From positions 3,750,501-3,814,500 of the forward strand of contig NZ_JAPEPO010000001.1 in assembly GCF_026340095.1 (NCBI RefSeq): a DNA stretch of 64,000 nt, in the 5' to 3' direction. Under the pieces are notes generated by a model that was given only the letters and a program-made list of their open reading frames with translations, ran no database searches and was not told where the DNA came from. Of this stretch, positions 7,724 to 17,167 are shown one piece after another. The DNA is from Streptomyces sp. NBC_01446 (lineage in GTDB: Bacteria; Actinomycetota; Actinomycetes; Streptomycetales; Streptomycetaceae). The stretch's first letter is position 1. The number at the start of each line of letters is the position of its first letter. The translations under genes and the position numbers were made by a program.

Positions 7724-7861
7724 TCCCCACGGTCCGACTCGGGGGGGGAGGAGCCAGACCGGGTTAGCACGGTCGCGAACGATCCGTGACTTCCATGGTG
7801 TACCCGAGAGCCTTCTCAGGCAAACCCACGCGCTAGAGCTTACGCCGAATGGTGGGCGCCT

Positions 7862-8707
7862 ATGCTCGGGCTCGTGGAAAACCACTCCTTGACCCACTCG
7901 ACGCCTCGCACTGCCGCGTTCTTTGACCTGGACAAGACGGTCATTGCGAAGTCGAGCACGCTCACCTTCAGCAAGTCGTTCTACCAAGGCGGGCTGATCA
8001 ACCGCAGGGCGGTACTGCGGACCGCGTACGCGCAGTTCGTGTTCCTCGCCGGCGGCGCCGACCACGACCAGATGGAGCGGATGCGCGCGTACCTCTCGGC
8101 GCTGTGCCGCGGATGGAACGTGCAGCAGGTGAAAGAGATCGTCGCCGAGACACTCCACAGCCTGATCGACCCGATCATCTACGACGAGGCCGCGTCGCTC
8201 ATCGAGGAGCACCACACCGCCGGGCGCGACGTGGTGATCGTCTCCACGTCGGGCGCGGAGGTCGTCGAGCCGATCGGCGAACTCCTCGGCGCGGACCGCG
8301 TGGTGGCCACGCGCATGGTGGTGGGCGACGACGGCTGCTTCACGGGCGAGGTGGAGTACTACGCGTACGGGCCGACGAAGGCGGAGGCGATCGAGGAGCT
8401 CGCCCGGTCCGAGGGGTACGACCTCTCGCGCTGCTACGCGTACAGCGACTCGGCGACCGATGTGCCGATGCTGAAGGCGGTCGGCCACCCCTTCGCGGTC
8501 AATCCGGACCGGACGCTCCGCCGCGAGGCGCTCGCGCGCGAGTGGCCGATTCTCGACTTCAACCGGCCCGTCCGGCTCAAGCAGCGGCTGCCCACTCTGT
8601 CCGCGCCGTCGCGGCCCGCTCTCGTCGCGGCTGCCGCCGTCGGCGCCGCGGCGGCCACCGCGGGCCTGGTCTGGTACGCCAGCCGCCGGCGCACCACGGC
8701 CGGCTGA
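7862..8707 (+). CDS. HAD-IB family phosphatase with C-terminal membrane anchor
   Basis: 281 residues. HAD motif I is FFDLDKT (residues 20-26, nucleophile Asp plus the DxD-like Asp), motif II VIVSTSG near 125, and motif III/IV YAYSDSATDVPML near 200. This is the SerB-like HAD-IB layout, so it should hydrolyse a small phosphate ester. A hydrophobic stretch (residues 255-275) followed by RRR suggests a C-terminal membrane anchor facing the cytoplasm. The start could also be GTG 7874. Substrate unknown. Confidence 0.8.
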   Translation: MLGLVENHSLTHSTPRTAAFFDLDKTVIAKSSTLTFSKSFYQGGLINRRAVLRTAYAQFVFLAGGADHDQMERMRAYLSALCRGWNVQQVKEIVAETLHSLIDPIIYDEAASLIEEHHTAGRDVVIVSTSGAEVVEPIGELLGADRVVATRMVVGDDGCFTGEVEYYAYGPTKAEAIEELARSEGYDLSRCYAYSDSATDVPMLKAVGHPFAVNPDRTLRREALAREWPILDFNRPVRLKQRLPTLSAPSRPALVAAAAVGAAAATAGLVWYASRRRTTAG

Positions 8708-9044
8708 CTGGACCCTTTGAGCAGGCCCGCCACACGGCCGCCGAACAGACCCACCCTTCGCCCGCCCGTTTCGCCCCTAATTGAACCTAAAAGTAAAGAA
8801 GTACGGCCAGGGGTTTCGCTTCCTCCGCACCTGGAGTACAAATAAGGCAACGGCCCGCGAGACCAAGGGACATCCGAGAGGATCACCTTTAAACGCAACC
8901 AAGGCCCCACGGACCGAGCATGAACGCCAGGCACCCACGCGACGTCGACCCGTCGATTACGGGCCAGCCGCACCAGGCCACGGGCTAAGTTCCCGACCTG
9001 ATGGGCAATTTTCGAGGACGCTTGGTAACCAGGTGAACATGCCA
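8708..9044. other. Intergenic region without a gene
   Basis: Between the HAD gene and the hairpin at 9045. Contains relatively A-rich stretches (AACCTAAAAGTAAAGAAG at 8784) but no credible coding frame and no recognisable RNA gene. Confidence 0.5.
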
Positions 9045-9072
9045 GCGGCGGTACGAGGACTCGTACCGCCGC
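9045..9072. terminator. Perfect 13-bp hairpin
   Basis: GCGGCGGTACGAG (9045-9057) and CTCGTACCGCCGC (9060-9072) with a two-base loop, ~40 bases beyond the stop of the minus-strand Fic-like gene. Likely its rho-independent-type terminator. Confidence 0.65.
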
Positions 9073-9111
9073 AACCCTTTTCAGGGACTTCCCAGGAACC
9101 CGTTACGGCGC

Positions 9112-9936
9112 CTACGCCGCTCCGCGCTGAAGCGCCTCGCACACAGCTGTCGACTCCCTGGCACCGAATTCCACGGACCGCCCGCAGTGCGCGATCCATG
9201 CGGCAACCCCTTCCGGAGTGCCCGACACATAGCCTTCGAGCGCGGCCAGATACTCCGCGCGCCCCTGCTCCGCGTGTCCCACCTCGGCCGGGCAGATCGA
9301 CTTGGGGTCGAGCCCGCTGCCCACCAGGACGATGCGCTCGGCCGTGCGCGCGACCAGGCCGTTGTGCGACCCGAAGGGCCGCAGCGCAAGCAGTTCGCCG
9401 TGCACGACAGCCGCGGTGACCAGGGCCGGAGCCGAGCCGCCCGCAATGATCAGGCCGGAGAGCCCTTCGAGCCGGCCCGCCACTTCCTGAGCGTCCGGCA
9501 GCGGCAGCTCGACCAGCGGCTCGTCGACCGGCTCGCCTTCCTGACGGGGGCGACCCACCGTGTCGCCGTTGTCGGCCGCCGCCACGAGGTGCAGGCGCGC
9601 GAGCACCCGCAGCGGGGACTGCCGCCAGATCGACAGGAGCTGGCCCGCCTCCGCCGTCAGTCGCAGGGCAGCGCCGACGGTGCGCGCCTCCTCGTCCCCG
9701 CCCGCGCCGCTGAAGTCGGAGCGCCTGCGCACCTCTTCGAGCGGCCAGTCGGCGCCGGACAGCGCCGCGCTGCCCCGCGCGCCGCGCAGCGCGGCCTCGG
9801 AGGTGACCGCAGTGCTGCGACGCCGCATGACCCGGTGGCCGTAGACCCGGTCCACGGCCTTGCGCACGGAGTCCACGGAGTCGGCCACGCCCGGAAGGGC
9901 CCCGAGGGCGGCAAGGGGGTCGGCTGTCGTACTCAT
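9112..9936 (-). CDS. Fic/DOC-like protein with degenerate active site
   Basis: 274 residues from ATG 9936 (MSTTADPLAALGALPG). An all-helical protein. Residues around 180-200 (VVHGELLALRPFGSHNGLVAR) line up with the Fic motif HxFx(D/E)GNGRxxR, but the first His, the Gly-Asn-Gly and one Arg are changed, so AMP-transfer activity is doubtful. The gene is divergent from the CooC-like ATPase. It is often annotated as an oxidoreductase in Streptomyces, for which I see no nucleotide-binding motif. The Fic assignment is moderate. Confidence 0.6.
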   Translation of the reverse strand: MSTTADPLAALGALPGVADSVDSVRKAVDRVYGHRVMRRRSTAVTSEAALRGARGSAALSGADWPLEEVRRRSDFSGAGGDEEARTVGAALRLTAEAGQLLSIWRQSPLRVLARLHLVAAADNGDTVGRPRQEGEPVDEPLVELPLPDAQEVAGRLEGLSGLIIAGGSAPALVTAAVVHGELLALRPFGSHNGLVARTAERIVLVGSGLDPKSICPAEVGHAEQGRAEYLAALEGYVSGTPEGVAAWIAHCGRSVEFGARESTAVCEALQRGAA

Positions 9937-10037
9937 GGGTACGACCCTACGCAGTTCAGGGCCCCACCCCACGAAGGAGTGGTCTTCTTCACGCTGTCCG
10001 GACACGAACGGCGACTATCCCACTACTCTTGGTGAAC

Positions 10038-11018
10038 ATGAAGATCGCTTTCGTGGGGAAGGGCGGCAGCGGGAAGACCACGCTGTCCTCGCTCTTCATC
10101 CGTCACCTCGCCACCATCGGCGCCCCTGTCATCGCGGTGGACGCCGACATCAACCAGCACCTGGGCCCCGCGCTCGGTCTCGACGACGACCAGGCGGCCG
10201 AACTGCCCGCCATGGGCGCACGCCTCCCCCTCATCAAGAACTACCTGCGCGGCTCGAATCCACGGATCGCCTCCGCGGACACGATGATCAAGACGACCCC
10301 ACCCGGCGAGGGCTCGCGCCTTCTTCGGGTACGCGAGAACAACCCGGTGTACGACGCATGTGCCCGGCCCGTGGAACTCGACGGCGGGGCCGTGCGTTTG
10401 ATGGTCACGGGCCCCTTCACTGAAGCCGACCTCGGTGTCTCCTGCTACCACTCCAAGACCGGAGCGGTGGAGCTGTGTCTGAACCATCTCGTCGACGGCC
10501 GCGACGAGTACGTGGTCGTCGACATGACCGCCGGTTCGGACTCCTTCGCCTCCGGCATGTTCACCCGCTTCGACATGACGTTCCTCGTCGCCGAGCCGAC
10601 GCGTAAGGGGGTCTCGGTCTACCGCCAGTACAAGGAGTACGCACGGGACTTCGGCATCACGCTGAAGGTCGTGGGGAACAAGGTGCAGGGCCAGGACGAC
10701 CTCGACTTCCTCCGCGCACAGGTGGGAGACGACCTGCTCGTCACCGTCGGGCACTCCGACTGGGTACGCGCCATGGAGAAGGGCCGCCCGCCCCGGTTCG
10801 ATCTCCTGGAGGAGCCCAACACGGCCGCCCTGCGCACGCTCAGGTCCGCCGCGGACGCCGCCTACGCGGGCCGCGACTGGGAGCGCTACACACGCCAGAT
10901 GGTCCACTTCCACCTGAAGAACGCGCAGAGTTGGGGCAACGCGAAGACGGGCGCCGACCTGGCGGCCCAGGTCGACCCCTCCTTCGTCCTCCAGGAGAGT
11001 GTGGCCGCCACCGCCTGA
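10038..11018 (+). CDS. CooC/MinD-like P-loop ATPase
   Basis: 326 residues from ATG 10038 (a GTG lies six bases earlier). The P-loop is GKGGSGKTT (residues 7-15), the deviant Walker A of SIMIBI-class ATPases; VVDMTAG (near 165) is the Walker B region and NKVQGQDD (near 215) the base-binding motif. CooC proteins insert nickel into CO dehydrogenase, while relatives place proteins or cofactors. No metalloenzyme gene is beside it, so the client is unknown. The divergent partner is the Fic-like protein. Confidence 0.8.
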   Translation: MKIAFVGKGGSGKTTLSSLFIRHLATIGAPVIAVDADINQHLGPALGLDDDQAAELPAMGARLPLIKNYLRGSNPRIASADTMIKTTPPGEGSRLLRVRENNPVYDACARPVELDGGAVRLMVTGPFTEADLGVSCYHSKTGAVELCLNHLVDGRDEYVVVDMTAGSDSFASGMFTRFDMTFLVAEPTRKGVSVYRQYKEYARDFGITLKVVGNKVQGQDDLDFLRAQVGDDLLVTVGHSDWVRAMEKGRPPRFDLLEEPNTAALRTLRSAADAAYAGRDWERYTRQMVHFHLKNAQSWGNAKTGADLAAQVDPSFVLQESVAATA

Positions 11019-11046
11019 CCGGCTCGGACACGCCCGACCGGCTCGG

Positions 11047-12327
11047 CTACTGCCTGACCGCCGGCGCTCCCGGTACCCCCTTGGGTGCCGGGGCGGGGCT
11101 GGTCGACATGAAGGATGTCCAGCCCTGCGCGGGGGCCTCTCCTACGCCCAGTGTGGTGAGCCGTTTCAGGGTCCGCGGGTCCTGGGCGTCCAGCCAGTCG
11201 GCGAGCTGACGGAAGGAGACGCAGCGCACCTCGGGCTTGTTGCACACGGCGTGGACGGTCTCGTCGACGGCGCGCATGTAGGTGCCGCCGTTCCAGGACT
11301 CGAAGTGGTTGCCGATGACCAGCGGCGCGCGGTTGCCGTTGTAGGCGCGGTCGAAGCCCTGGAGGAGGCTGTCGCGCATCTCGTCACCCCAGAGCTCCTG
11401 CTTGACGGGGTCGCCCTGGGTCGCGGTGCCCGACTGGGCGACCATGAAGTTGTAGTCCATGGTGAGCTGCTCGTCCTTGTGCCCGGGGAAGGGCACGAGC
11501 TGCATCGACAGATCCCACAGGCCGTCGTTCTTGTTGGGCCAGATCTGGTCGTTGACACCGCTGGTGTCGTAGCGGAAACCGAGGTCGTGGGCCGCTCGCC
11601 GGAATTTCTTCTGACCCTCCAGGCACGGGGTGCGGGCGCCGATGAGCTCCTTCTCGTAGTCGAAAGGGAGCGGGGCGGCGTTCTTCATGCCCGTGTTCGT
11701 CTTCCAGGACTTTACGAAGGACTTGGCCTGGCCGATCTCGCTCTTCCACTCGGCCACCGACCACTCGCCGACGCCGCCGCCCTTGCCGCAGAAGTGGCCG
11801 TTGAAGTGCGTGCCGATCTCGTTGCCCTCGAGCCAGGCACCGCGGAGCTGGTCCACGGTGTCCTTGATTCCCTGCTCGTCATTGAAGCCGATGTCCGAAC
11901 TGCCCGGTGAGTGCTGCGGCGGCCGGTAGAGGTCGCGCTTCTCCTCCGGGAGCAGGTACAAGCCGCTGAGGAAGTACGTCATCGTCGCGTTGTTCTGCTT
12001 GGCGACCTTGCGGAAGTGCGAGAACAGCTTCTTGCTGTCCTCCCCCGCACCGTCCCAGGAGAACACCACGAACTGCGGCGGCTTCTGGCCGGCCTTCAGG
12101 CGCTCGGGCCTCGGCAGATGCGGCTGGCTTCCGGTGAACGCGGTCGAGCCGTCCCCGATCAGCCGCATCACGTGTCCCGGAGCAGGGGCGAGGGCCGCCT
12201 CCTTCGGGCCGGGAGCGCCCTTCTGGGGTCCGGTCGCCTGGTGATCACCGGTCGCACAACCGGACAGGGCTGCGGCACACGCCGCGACGGCGGTGAAGCT
12301 CGCGGCGAGCTTCTTGGTGGCGGCCAT
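11047..12327 (-). CDS. Secreted lipoprotein, polysaccharide deacetylase-like
   Basis: 426 residues. The N-terminus is a lipoprotein signal (MAATKKLAASFTAVAACAAA, then LSGC lipobox, Cys near residue 24). The body resembles a distant NodB/polysaccharide deacetylase fold: VVFSWDGAGED (first metal motif changed), GNEIGTHFNGHFCG (second His motif) and a C-terminal VIGNHFESWNGGTYMRA segment. Some catalytic residues appear altered, so activity is uncertain. It lies convergent with the ATPase gene and divergent from the SulP gene. Confidence 0.75.
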   Translation of the reverse strand: MAATKKLAASFTAVAACAAALSGCATGDHQATGPQKGAPGPKEAALAPAPGHVMRLIGDGSTAFTGSQPHLPRPERLKAGQKPPQFVVFSWDGAGEDSKKLFSHFRKVAKQNNATMTYFLSGLYLLPEEKRDLYRPPQHSPGSSDIGFNDEQGIKDTVDQLRGAWLEGNEIGTHFNGHFCGKGGGVGEWSVAEWKSEIGQAKSFVKSWKTNTGMKNAAPLPFDYEKELIGARTPCLEGQKKFRRAAHDLGFRYDTSGVNDQIWPNKNDGLWDLSMQLVPFPGHKDEQLTMDYNFMVAQSGTATQGDPVKQELWGDEMRDSLLQGFDRAYNGNRAPLVIGNHFESWNGGTYMRAVDETVHAVCNKPEVRCVSFRQLADWLDAQDPRTLKRLTTLGVGEAPAQGWTSFMSTSPAPAPKGVPGAPAVRQ

Positions 12328-12673
12328 GTCCGCCCACCTTCTTCCTTGGTCTCTTCGGCTTGGATCTCTTCGCGCCAGGGCGGGTGCAATGGGATGAAAT
12401 GCCGCATGTGACGACGGTGCCGCCAACGTCACACGAGGCCCGAGGAAGAATTAATACGACAAGCCGAAGAAAGAGCCCATTCACCCATCGAGGTGAACAG
12501 TTGCCCCATTTGCCCCGAAAATACGTCCACAACCTTTACTCTGCATTACGATCCATTTACCGAGCGTTGATTCATCCCGCCGCTGCACGCCGTGATCCAC
12601 GGCCGCGACCCTGCCCCGCCACAGACGGGGCCCCTCATTCCGCGACCGCGCTGCCCCGGAGGAGACGGGAAAC
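12328..12673. promoter_or_regulatory. Divergent promoter region, lipoprotein gene / SulP-CA gene
   Basis: 346 bases between divergent starts. It is locally AT-rich (GAAGAATTAATACGACAAGC around 12443, and TTTACTCTGCATTACGATCC near 12534), as expected for two promoters. Near 12485 the sequence CACCCATCGAGGTGAACAG contains CACC/GGTG half-sites. No riboswitch fold recognised. Confidence 0.45.
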
Positions 12674-15031
12674 ATGTCAGCCTGCGTCCCCACACGCCCC
12701 GCCGATCCGACACGGACCGACGAAACCAGCCACACCCATCCACCCCACAGCCCGCCACCGAAGCCGCCCCGCCGCTTCCGCATCTCGGGCGCCGACCTGT
12801 CCGCGTCCGGTGCGGTCTTCCTGATCGCCCTGCCGCTGTCCCTCGGAATCGCCCTGGCCACCGGGGCCCCGCTCCAGGCGGGACTCGTCGCCGCCGCCGT
12901 CGGCGGACTCGTGGCCGGCCGCCTCGGCGGCTCCCCCCTCCAGGTCAGCGGCCCCGCCGCCGGCCTGACCGTCGTCACCGCCGACCTCATCCACCGTTAC
13001 GGCTGGCGGACGACCTGCGCGATCACCGTCATCGCCGGAGTCGCCCAACTCGGACTCGGCTGCCTGCGCGTGGCCCGCACCGCGCTCGCCGTGTCCCCCG
13101 CCGTCGTCCACGGCATGCTCGCCGGAATCGGCGTCATGATCGCGGTCGCACAGGTGCACATCGTGCTCGGCGGCACCCCCCAGAGCGCCGTTCTCGACAA
13201 TCTCCGCGCGCTGCCCGCCGAGTTGACCCACGTGGACCTGGCCGCGCTGCTCCTGAGCATGCTGACGCTCGCGGTCCTGTTCGCCTGGCCCCGCATCCCC
13301 GGACGCGCCGGGCGTGCCCTGCGAAGAGTGCCCGCCGCGCTCATCGCCGTCGCCTGTGCCACCGCGACCGCCGCGTTCGCCGGAATCACCGTGACCAGGG
13401 TCGACCTGCCGTCCTGGAGCAGCCACGCCCTGGCAGGCCTGCCCGAAGGACCCGCAATGGGCCTCGCGGCGGCCGTCCTGACCGTGACGCTCGTGTGCAG
13501 CGTGCAGTCGCTGCTCGGCGCCGTCGCCGTGGACAAGCTCGCGTCCTCGAAGCCCGCCCTGCGCCCGGAGGCACGCCGCTCCGACCTCGACCGGGAACTG
13601 CTCGGTCAGGGAGCGGCCAACATCGTCTCCGGCACCCTCGGCGGGCTCCCCGTCGCCGGGGTCGCCGTCCGCAGCGCCGCGAATGTGAACGCGGGCAGCG
13701 AGAGCAGGAACTCCACGATGCTGCACGGCGTTTGGGTAGTGGTCGCCGCGCTCCTGATGGTCCCGGTGCTTGAGCAGATCCCCCTCGCCTCACTCGCCGC
13801 CCTGGTGATGGCCGTCGGCATCCAGATGGTGTCCCTGCACCACATCCGTACGGTCACGCGCCACCGCGAGGTCCTCGTCTACGCCGTGACGACGCTCGGC
13901 GTGGTCGTCCTCGGCGTACTCGAGGGCGTGGCCCTCGGCATCGCCGTCGCCGTCGCCGTCGCCCTGCACCGGCTCGCCCGCACCCGGATCACCCACACCG
14001 TGGACGAGACGGGCAGCGCAGGCCAAGGCGGGACGCATCACCTACGGGTGCGCGGGCAACTGACCTTCCTCGCCGTGCCCCGCCTCAGTCGCGTACTGCA
14101 CCAAGTACCCCATGGGGTTTGCTGCGTCGTGGAGTTGGACGGGTCCTTCATGGACCATGCCGCGTTCGAGTCCCTGCAGGACTGGCAGAAGTCGCATGTC
14201 GCGCAGGGCGGCAAGGTCGAGGTGACCGGGCGGGCGGGTACCCGTATCGCCGAGCCCGCGCCGACGTCGAACTCCTGCTGCCGGCCCTGGACCCCCTGGC
14301 GCAACCACCACTGCGACCGCCCGCAGACCGAGACCTCCGAGCCCAGGGCAGGTGGCGGCGGGTATCAACTGGCCAGCGGAATCAGCGCGTTCCAGCGGAA
14401 CACGGCGCCGCATGTCAGGGACGAACTGGCCCGGCTCGCCCGTGAGGGGCAGCGTCCCACCCAGCTGTTCCTGACCTGCGCCGACTCCCGGCTCGTGACG
14501 TCGATGATCACTTCAAGCGGCCCCGGCGACCTCTTCGTCGTCAGGAACGTGGGGAATCTGGTGCCGCTGCCGGGCGCCGAGAGCGGTGACGACTCGGTCG
14601 CCGCGGCCATCGAGTACGCCGTCGACGTACTGAAGGTGCAGTCGATCACCGTGTGCGGACACTCCGGCTGCGGCGCGATGCAGGCGCTGCTCAACAGTCC
14701 GCCCGAGGGCGGCGCGCAGACACCCCTGAAGCGGTGGCTGCGGCACGGCCTGCCGAGCCTTGCCCGCATGGCGGTCGCGAACCAGCCATGGGCGCGGTTC
14801 GCCGGGCGCGCCCCCGCCGACGCGGTCGAGCAGCTCTGCCTGACCAATGTCGTCCAGCAGTTGGAGCATCTGCGGGCCCACGAGTCGGTGGCCCGCCGCC
14901 TCCAGGAGGGCTCGCTCGAGCTCCACGGGATGTACTTCCATGTAGGTGAGGCACAGGCCTACCTGCTCACCGAGCAGCCCGACGAGGTGTTCGACCAGGT
15001 GGAGCCGGAGGGCGAACTGCGCCCGGCGTGA
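12674..15031 (+). CDS. SulP anion transporter fused to STAS and beta-carbonic anhydrase
   Basis: 785 residues, ATG 12674 with GGAGGAG upstream. Residues 1-40 are polar and Pro-rich. Residues 45-430 are a SulP/SLC26 membrane domain with about 10-12 segments (GSPLQVSGPAAGLTVV is the family signature). Residues 445-540 are a STAS-like domain, and residues 560-770 a beta-class carbonic anhydrase with zinc ligands C602, D604, H663 and C666 (CADSR and HSGCG motifs). Similar fusions occur in actinobacteria (M. tuberculosis Rv3273). It probably takes up bicarbonate or another anion and interconverts CO2 and HCO3- at the membrane; transport substrate is inferred. Confidence 0.9.
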   Translation: MSACVPTRPADPTRTDETSHTHPPHSPPPKPPRRFRISGADLSASGAVFLIALPLSLGIALATGAPLQAGLVAAAVGGLVAGRLGGSPLQVSGPAAGLTVVTADLIHRYGWRTTCAITVIAGVAQLGLGCLRVARTALAVSPAVVHGMLAGIGVMIAVAQVHIVLGGTPQSAVLDNLRALPAELTHVDLAALLLSMLTLAVLFAWPRIPGRAGRALRRVPAALIAVACATATAAFAGITVTRVDLPSWSSHALAGLPEGPAMGLAAAVLTVTLVCSVQSLLGAVAVDKLASSKPALRPEARRSDLDRELLGQGAANIVSGTLGGLPVAGVAVRSAANVNAGSESRNSTMLHGVWVVVAALLMVPVLEQIPLASLAALVMAVGIQMVSLHHIRTVTRHREVLVYAVTTLGVVVLGVLEGVALGIAVAVAVALHRLARTRITHTVDETGSAGQGGTHHLRVRGQLTFLAVPRLSRVLHQVPHGVCCVVELDGSFMDHAAFESLQDWQKSHVAQGGKVEVTGRAGTRIAEPAPTSNSCCRPWTPWRNHHCDRPQTETSEPRAGGGGYQLASGISAFQRNTAPHVRDELARLAREGQRPTQLFLTCADSRLVTSMITSSGPGDLFVVRNVGNLVPLPGAESGDDSVAAAIEYAVDVLKVQSITVCGHSGCGAMQALLNSPPEGGAQTPLKRWLRHGLPSLARMAVANQPWARFAGRAPADAVEQLCLTNVVQQLEHLRAHESVARRLQEGSLELHGMYFHVGEAQAYLLTEQPDEVFDQVEPEGELRPA

Positions 15032-15045
15032 ACCCGTCCGTCAGA

Positions 15046-15083
15046 GCGTGCGTGCCGTGGAGTGACGCCATCGGCACGCACGC
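15046..15083 (+). terminator. 12-bp hairpin after the SulP-CA gene
   Basis: GCGTGCGTGCCG (15046-15057) pairs with CGGCACGCACGC (15072-15083), 15 bases after the stop codon. A further C6/G6 stem at about 15115-15142 lies in the leader of the acs gene. Confidence 0.65.
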
Positions 15084-15194
15084 ATACAGCCCAACAGGTC
15101 TAAACCATTATTCGGACCCCCCTTGTCACCGAGGGGGGCCGTCTGATGAGCTGTGGTCTGGGACACAACGGACACCCTGGGAAAGGGAGATGTC

Positions 15195-17153
15195 GTGAGC
15201 AACGAAAGCCTGGCCAACCTTCTGAAGGAAGAGCGAAGGTTTGCGCCGCCGGCCGACCTGGCGGCCGCCGCCAACGTCACCGCGGAGGCGTACGAACAGG
15301 CCAAGGCTGACAGGCTCGGCTTCTGGGCCGAGCAGGCCCGTCGGCTGACCTGGGCCACCGAACCGACCGAGACCCTCGACTGGTCGAACCCGCCGTTCGC
15401 CAAGTGGTTCGCGGACGGGAAGCTGAACGTCGCGTACAACTGCGTCGACCGCCACGTCGAGGCCGGGAACGGCGACCGGGTCGCCATCCACTTCGAGGGC
15501 GAGCCGGGCGACAGCCGGGCCATCACCTACGCGGAGCTCAAGGACGAGGTCAGCCGCGCGGCCAACGCGCTGACCGAGCTGGGCGTGCAGAAGGGCGACC
15601 GGGTAGCCGTCTACCTGCCGATGATCCCCGAGGCCGTCGTCGCGATGCTGGCGTGCGCGCGCATCGGCGCCGCGCACTCGGTCGTCTTCGGCGGATTCTC
15701 GGCCGACGCCATCGCGGCCCGTATCCAGGACGCCGACGCCAAGGTCGTCATCACGGCCGACGGCGGCTACCGGCGCGGCAAGCCGTCCGCGCTCAAGCCC
15801 GCCGTCGACGACGCGGTCAGCCGCGTCGACGGGGTCGAGAAGGTCCTCGTCGTCCAGCGCACCAAGCAGGACGTCGCCTGGACCGAGGGCCGCGACGTGT
15901 GGTGGCACGAGATCACGCAGAAGCAGTCGGCGGAGCACACGCCCGAGGCGTTCGACGCCGAGCAGCCGCTGTTCATCCTCTACACGTCCGGCACGACGGG
16001 TAAGCCCAAGGGCATCCTGCACACCTCCGGCGGCTACCTCACGCAGGCCTCGTACACCCACCACGCGGTGTTCGACCTCAAGCCGGAGACCGACGTCTAC
16101 TGGTGCACGGCCGACATCGGCTGGGTCACCGGGCACTCGTACATCACCTACGGCCCGCTCTCGAACGGTGCGACGCAGGTCATCTACGAGGGCACCCCGG
16201 ACACCCCGCACCAGGGCCGCTTCTGGGAGATCGTGCAGAAGTACGGGGTGACGATCCTGTACACGGCGCCGACGGCGATCCGCACGTTCATGAAGTGGGG
16301 GGACGACATCCCCGCCAAGTTCGACCTGAGCAGTCTGCGGGTCCTCGGTTCGGTCGGTGAGCCGATCAACCCCGAGGCCTGGATGTGGTACCGGAAGAAC
16401 ATCGGCGCCGACAAGTGCCCCATCGTGGACACCTGGTGGCAGACCGAGACCGGCGCGATGATGATCTCGCCGCTGCCCGGTGTCACCGAGACCAAGCCGG
16501 GCTCCGCCCAGCGCGCCCTGCCCGGCATCTCGGCGACGGTCCTGGACGACGAGGCGCAGGAAGTCCCCGACGGGGGCGGCGGTTACCTCGTCCTGACCGA
16601 GCCGTGGCCGTCGATGCTGCGCACCATCTGGGGCGACGACCAGCGGTTCATCGACACGTACTGGTCCCGCTTCGAGGGCAAGTACTTCGCCGGTGACGGT
16701 GCCAAGAAGGACGACGACGGCGACATCTGGCTGCTCGGCCGGGTGGACGACGTGATGCTGGTCTCCGGCCACAACATTTCGACCACCGAGGTCGAGTCGG
16801 CGCTCGTCTCGCACCCCTCGGTCGCCGAGGCGGCGGTCGTGGGCGCGGCCGACGAGACGACGGGTCAGGCCATCGTGGCCTTCGTGATCCTGCGCGGCAC
16901 GGCGTCCGCCGACGACGAGGGTCTCGTCGCCGACCTGCGCAACCACGTGGGCGCGACACTCGGCCCGATCGCCAAGCCGAAGCGGGTCCTGCCCGTGGCC
17001 GAGCTGCCCAAGACCCGATCCGGGAAGATCATGCGGCGCCTGCTGCGTGACGTCGCGGAGAACAGGGAGCTGGGAGACGTCACAACCCTGACGGACTCGT
17101 CCGTCATGGACCTCATCCAGACCAAGCTCCCGGCCGCGTCGAGCGAGGACTGA
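15195..17153 (+). CDS. acs: Acetyl-CoA synthetase
   Basis: 652 residues from GTG 15195 (AGGGAGA upstream). Makes acetyl-CoA from acetate, ATP and CoA. Motifs in order: YTSGTTGKPKG (P-loop-like A3), GWVTGHSYITYGPL, SVGEPINPEAW, DTWWQTETG (A5), LLGRVDDVMLVSGHNISTTE (A7/A8) and PKTRSGKIMRR with the catalytic Lys that is controlled by acylation. Length equals the family norm. A long, well-formed terminator follows. Confidence 0.96.
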   Translation: MSNESLANLLKEERRFAPPADLAAAANVTAEAYEQAKADRLGFWAEQARRLTWATEPTETLDWSNPPFAKWFADGKLNVAYNCVDRHVEAGNGDRVAIHFEGEPGDSRAITYAELKDEVSRAANALTELGVQKGDRVAVYLPMIPEAVVAMLACARIGAAHSVVFGGFSADAIAARIQDADAKVVITADGGYRRGKPSALKPAVDDAVSRVDGVEKVLVVQRTKQDVAWTEGRDVWWHEITQKQSAEHTPEAFDAEQPLFILYTSGTTGKPKGILHTSGGYLTQASYTHHAVFDLKPETDVYWCTADIGWVTGHSYITYGPLSNGATQVIYEGTPDTPHQGRFWEIVQKYGVTILYTAPTAIRTFMKWGDDIPAKFDLSSLRVLGSVGEPINPEAWMWYRKNIGADKCPIVDTWWQTETGAMMISPLPGVTETKPGSAQRALPGISATVLDDEAQEVPDGGGGYLVLTEPWPSMLRTIWGDDQRFIDTYWSRFEGKYFAGDGAKKDDDGDIWLLGRVDDVMLVSGHNISTTEVESALVSHPSVAEAAVVGAADETTGQAIVAFVILRGTASADDEGLVADLRNHVGATLGPIAKPKRVLPVAELPKTRSGKIMRRLLRDVAENRELGDVTTLTDSSVMDLIQTKLPAASSED

Positions 17154-17167
17154 CCGCACCGCACACC

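Larger units (their letters stand above)
7271..7861. other. Gene-poor junction between accessory block and core chromosome
   Basis: About 590 bases with no supportable gene. Base composition is less GC-biased around 7380-7560. Contains the pair of hairpins at 7661-7723 and the promoter region of the HAD gene. The right edge of the accessory DNA probably falls here, but I find no repeat that marks it. Confidence 0.5.
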
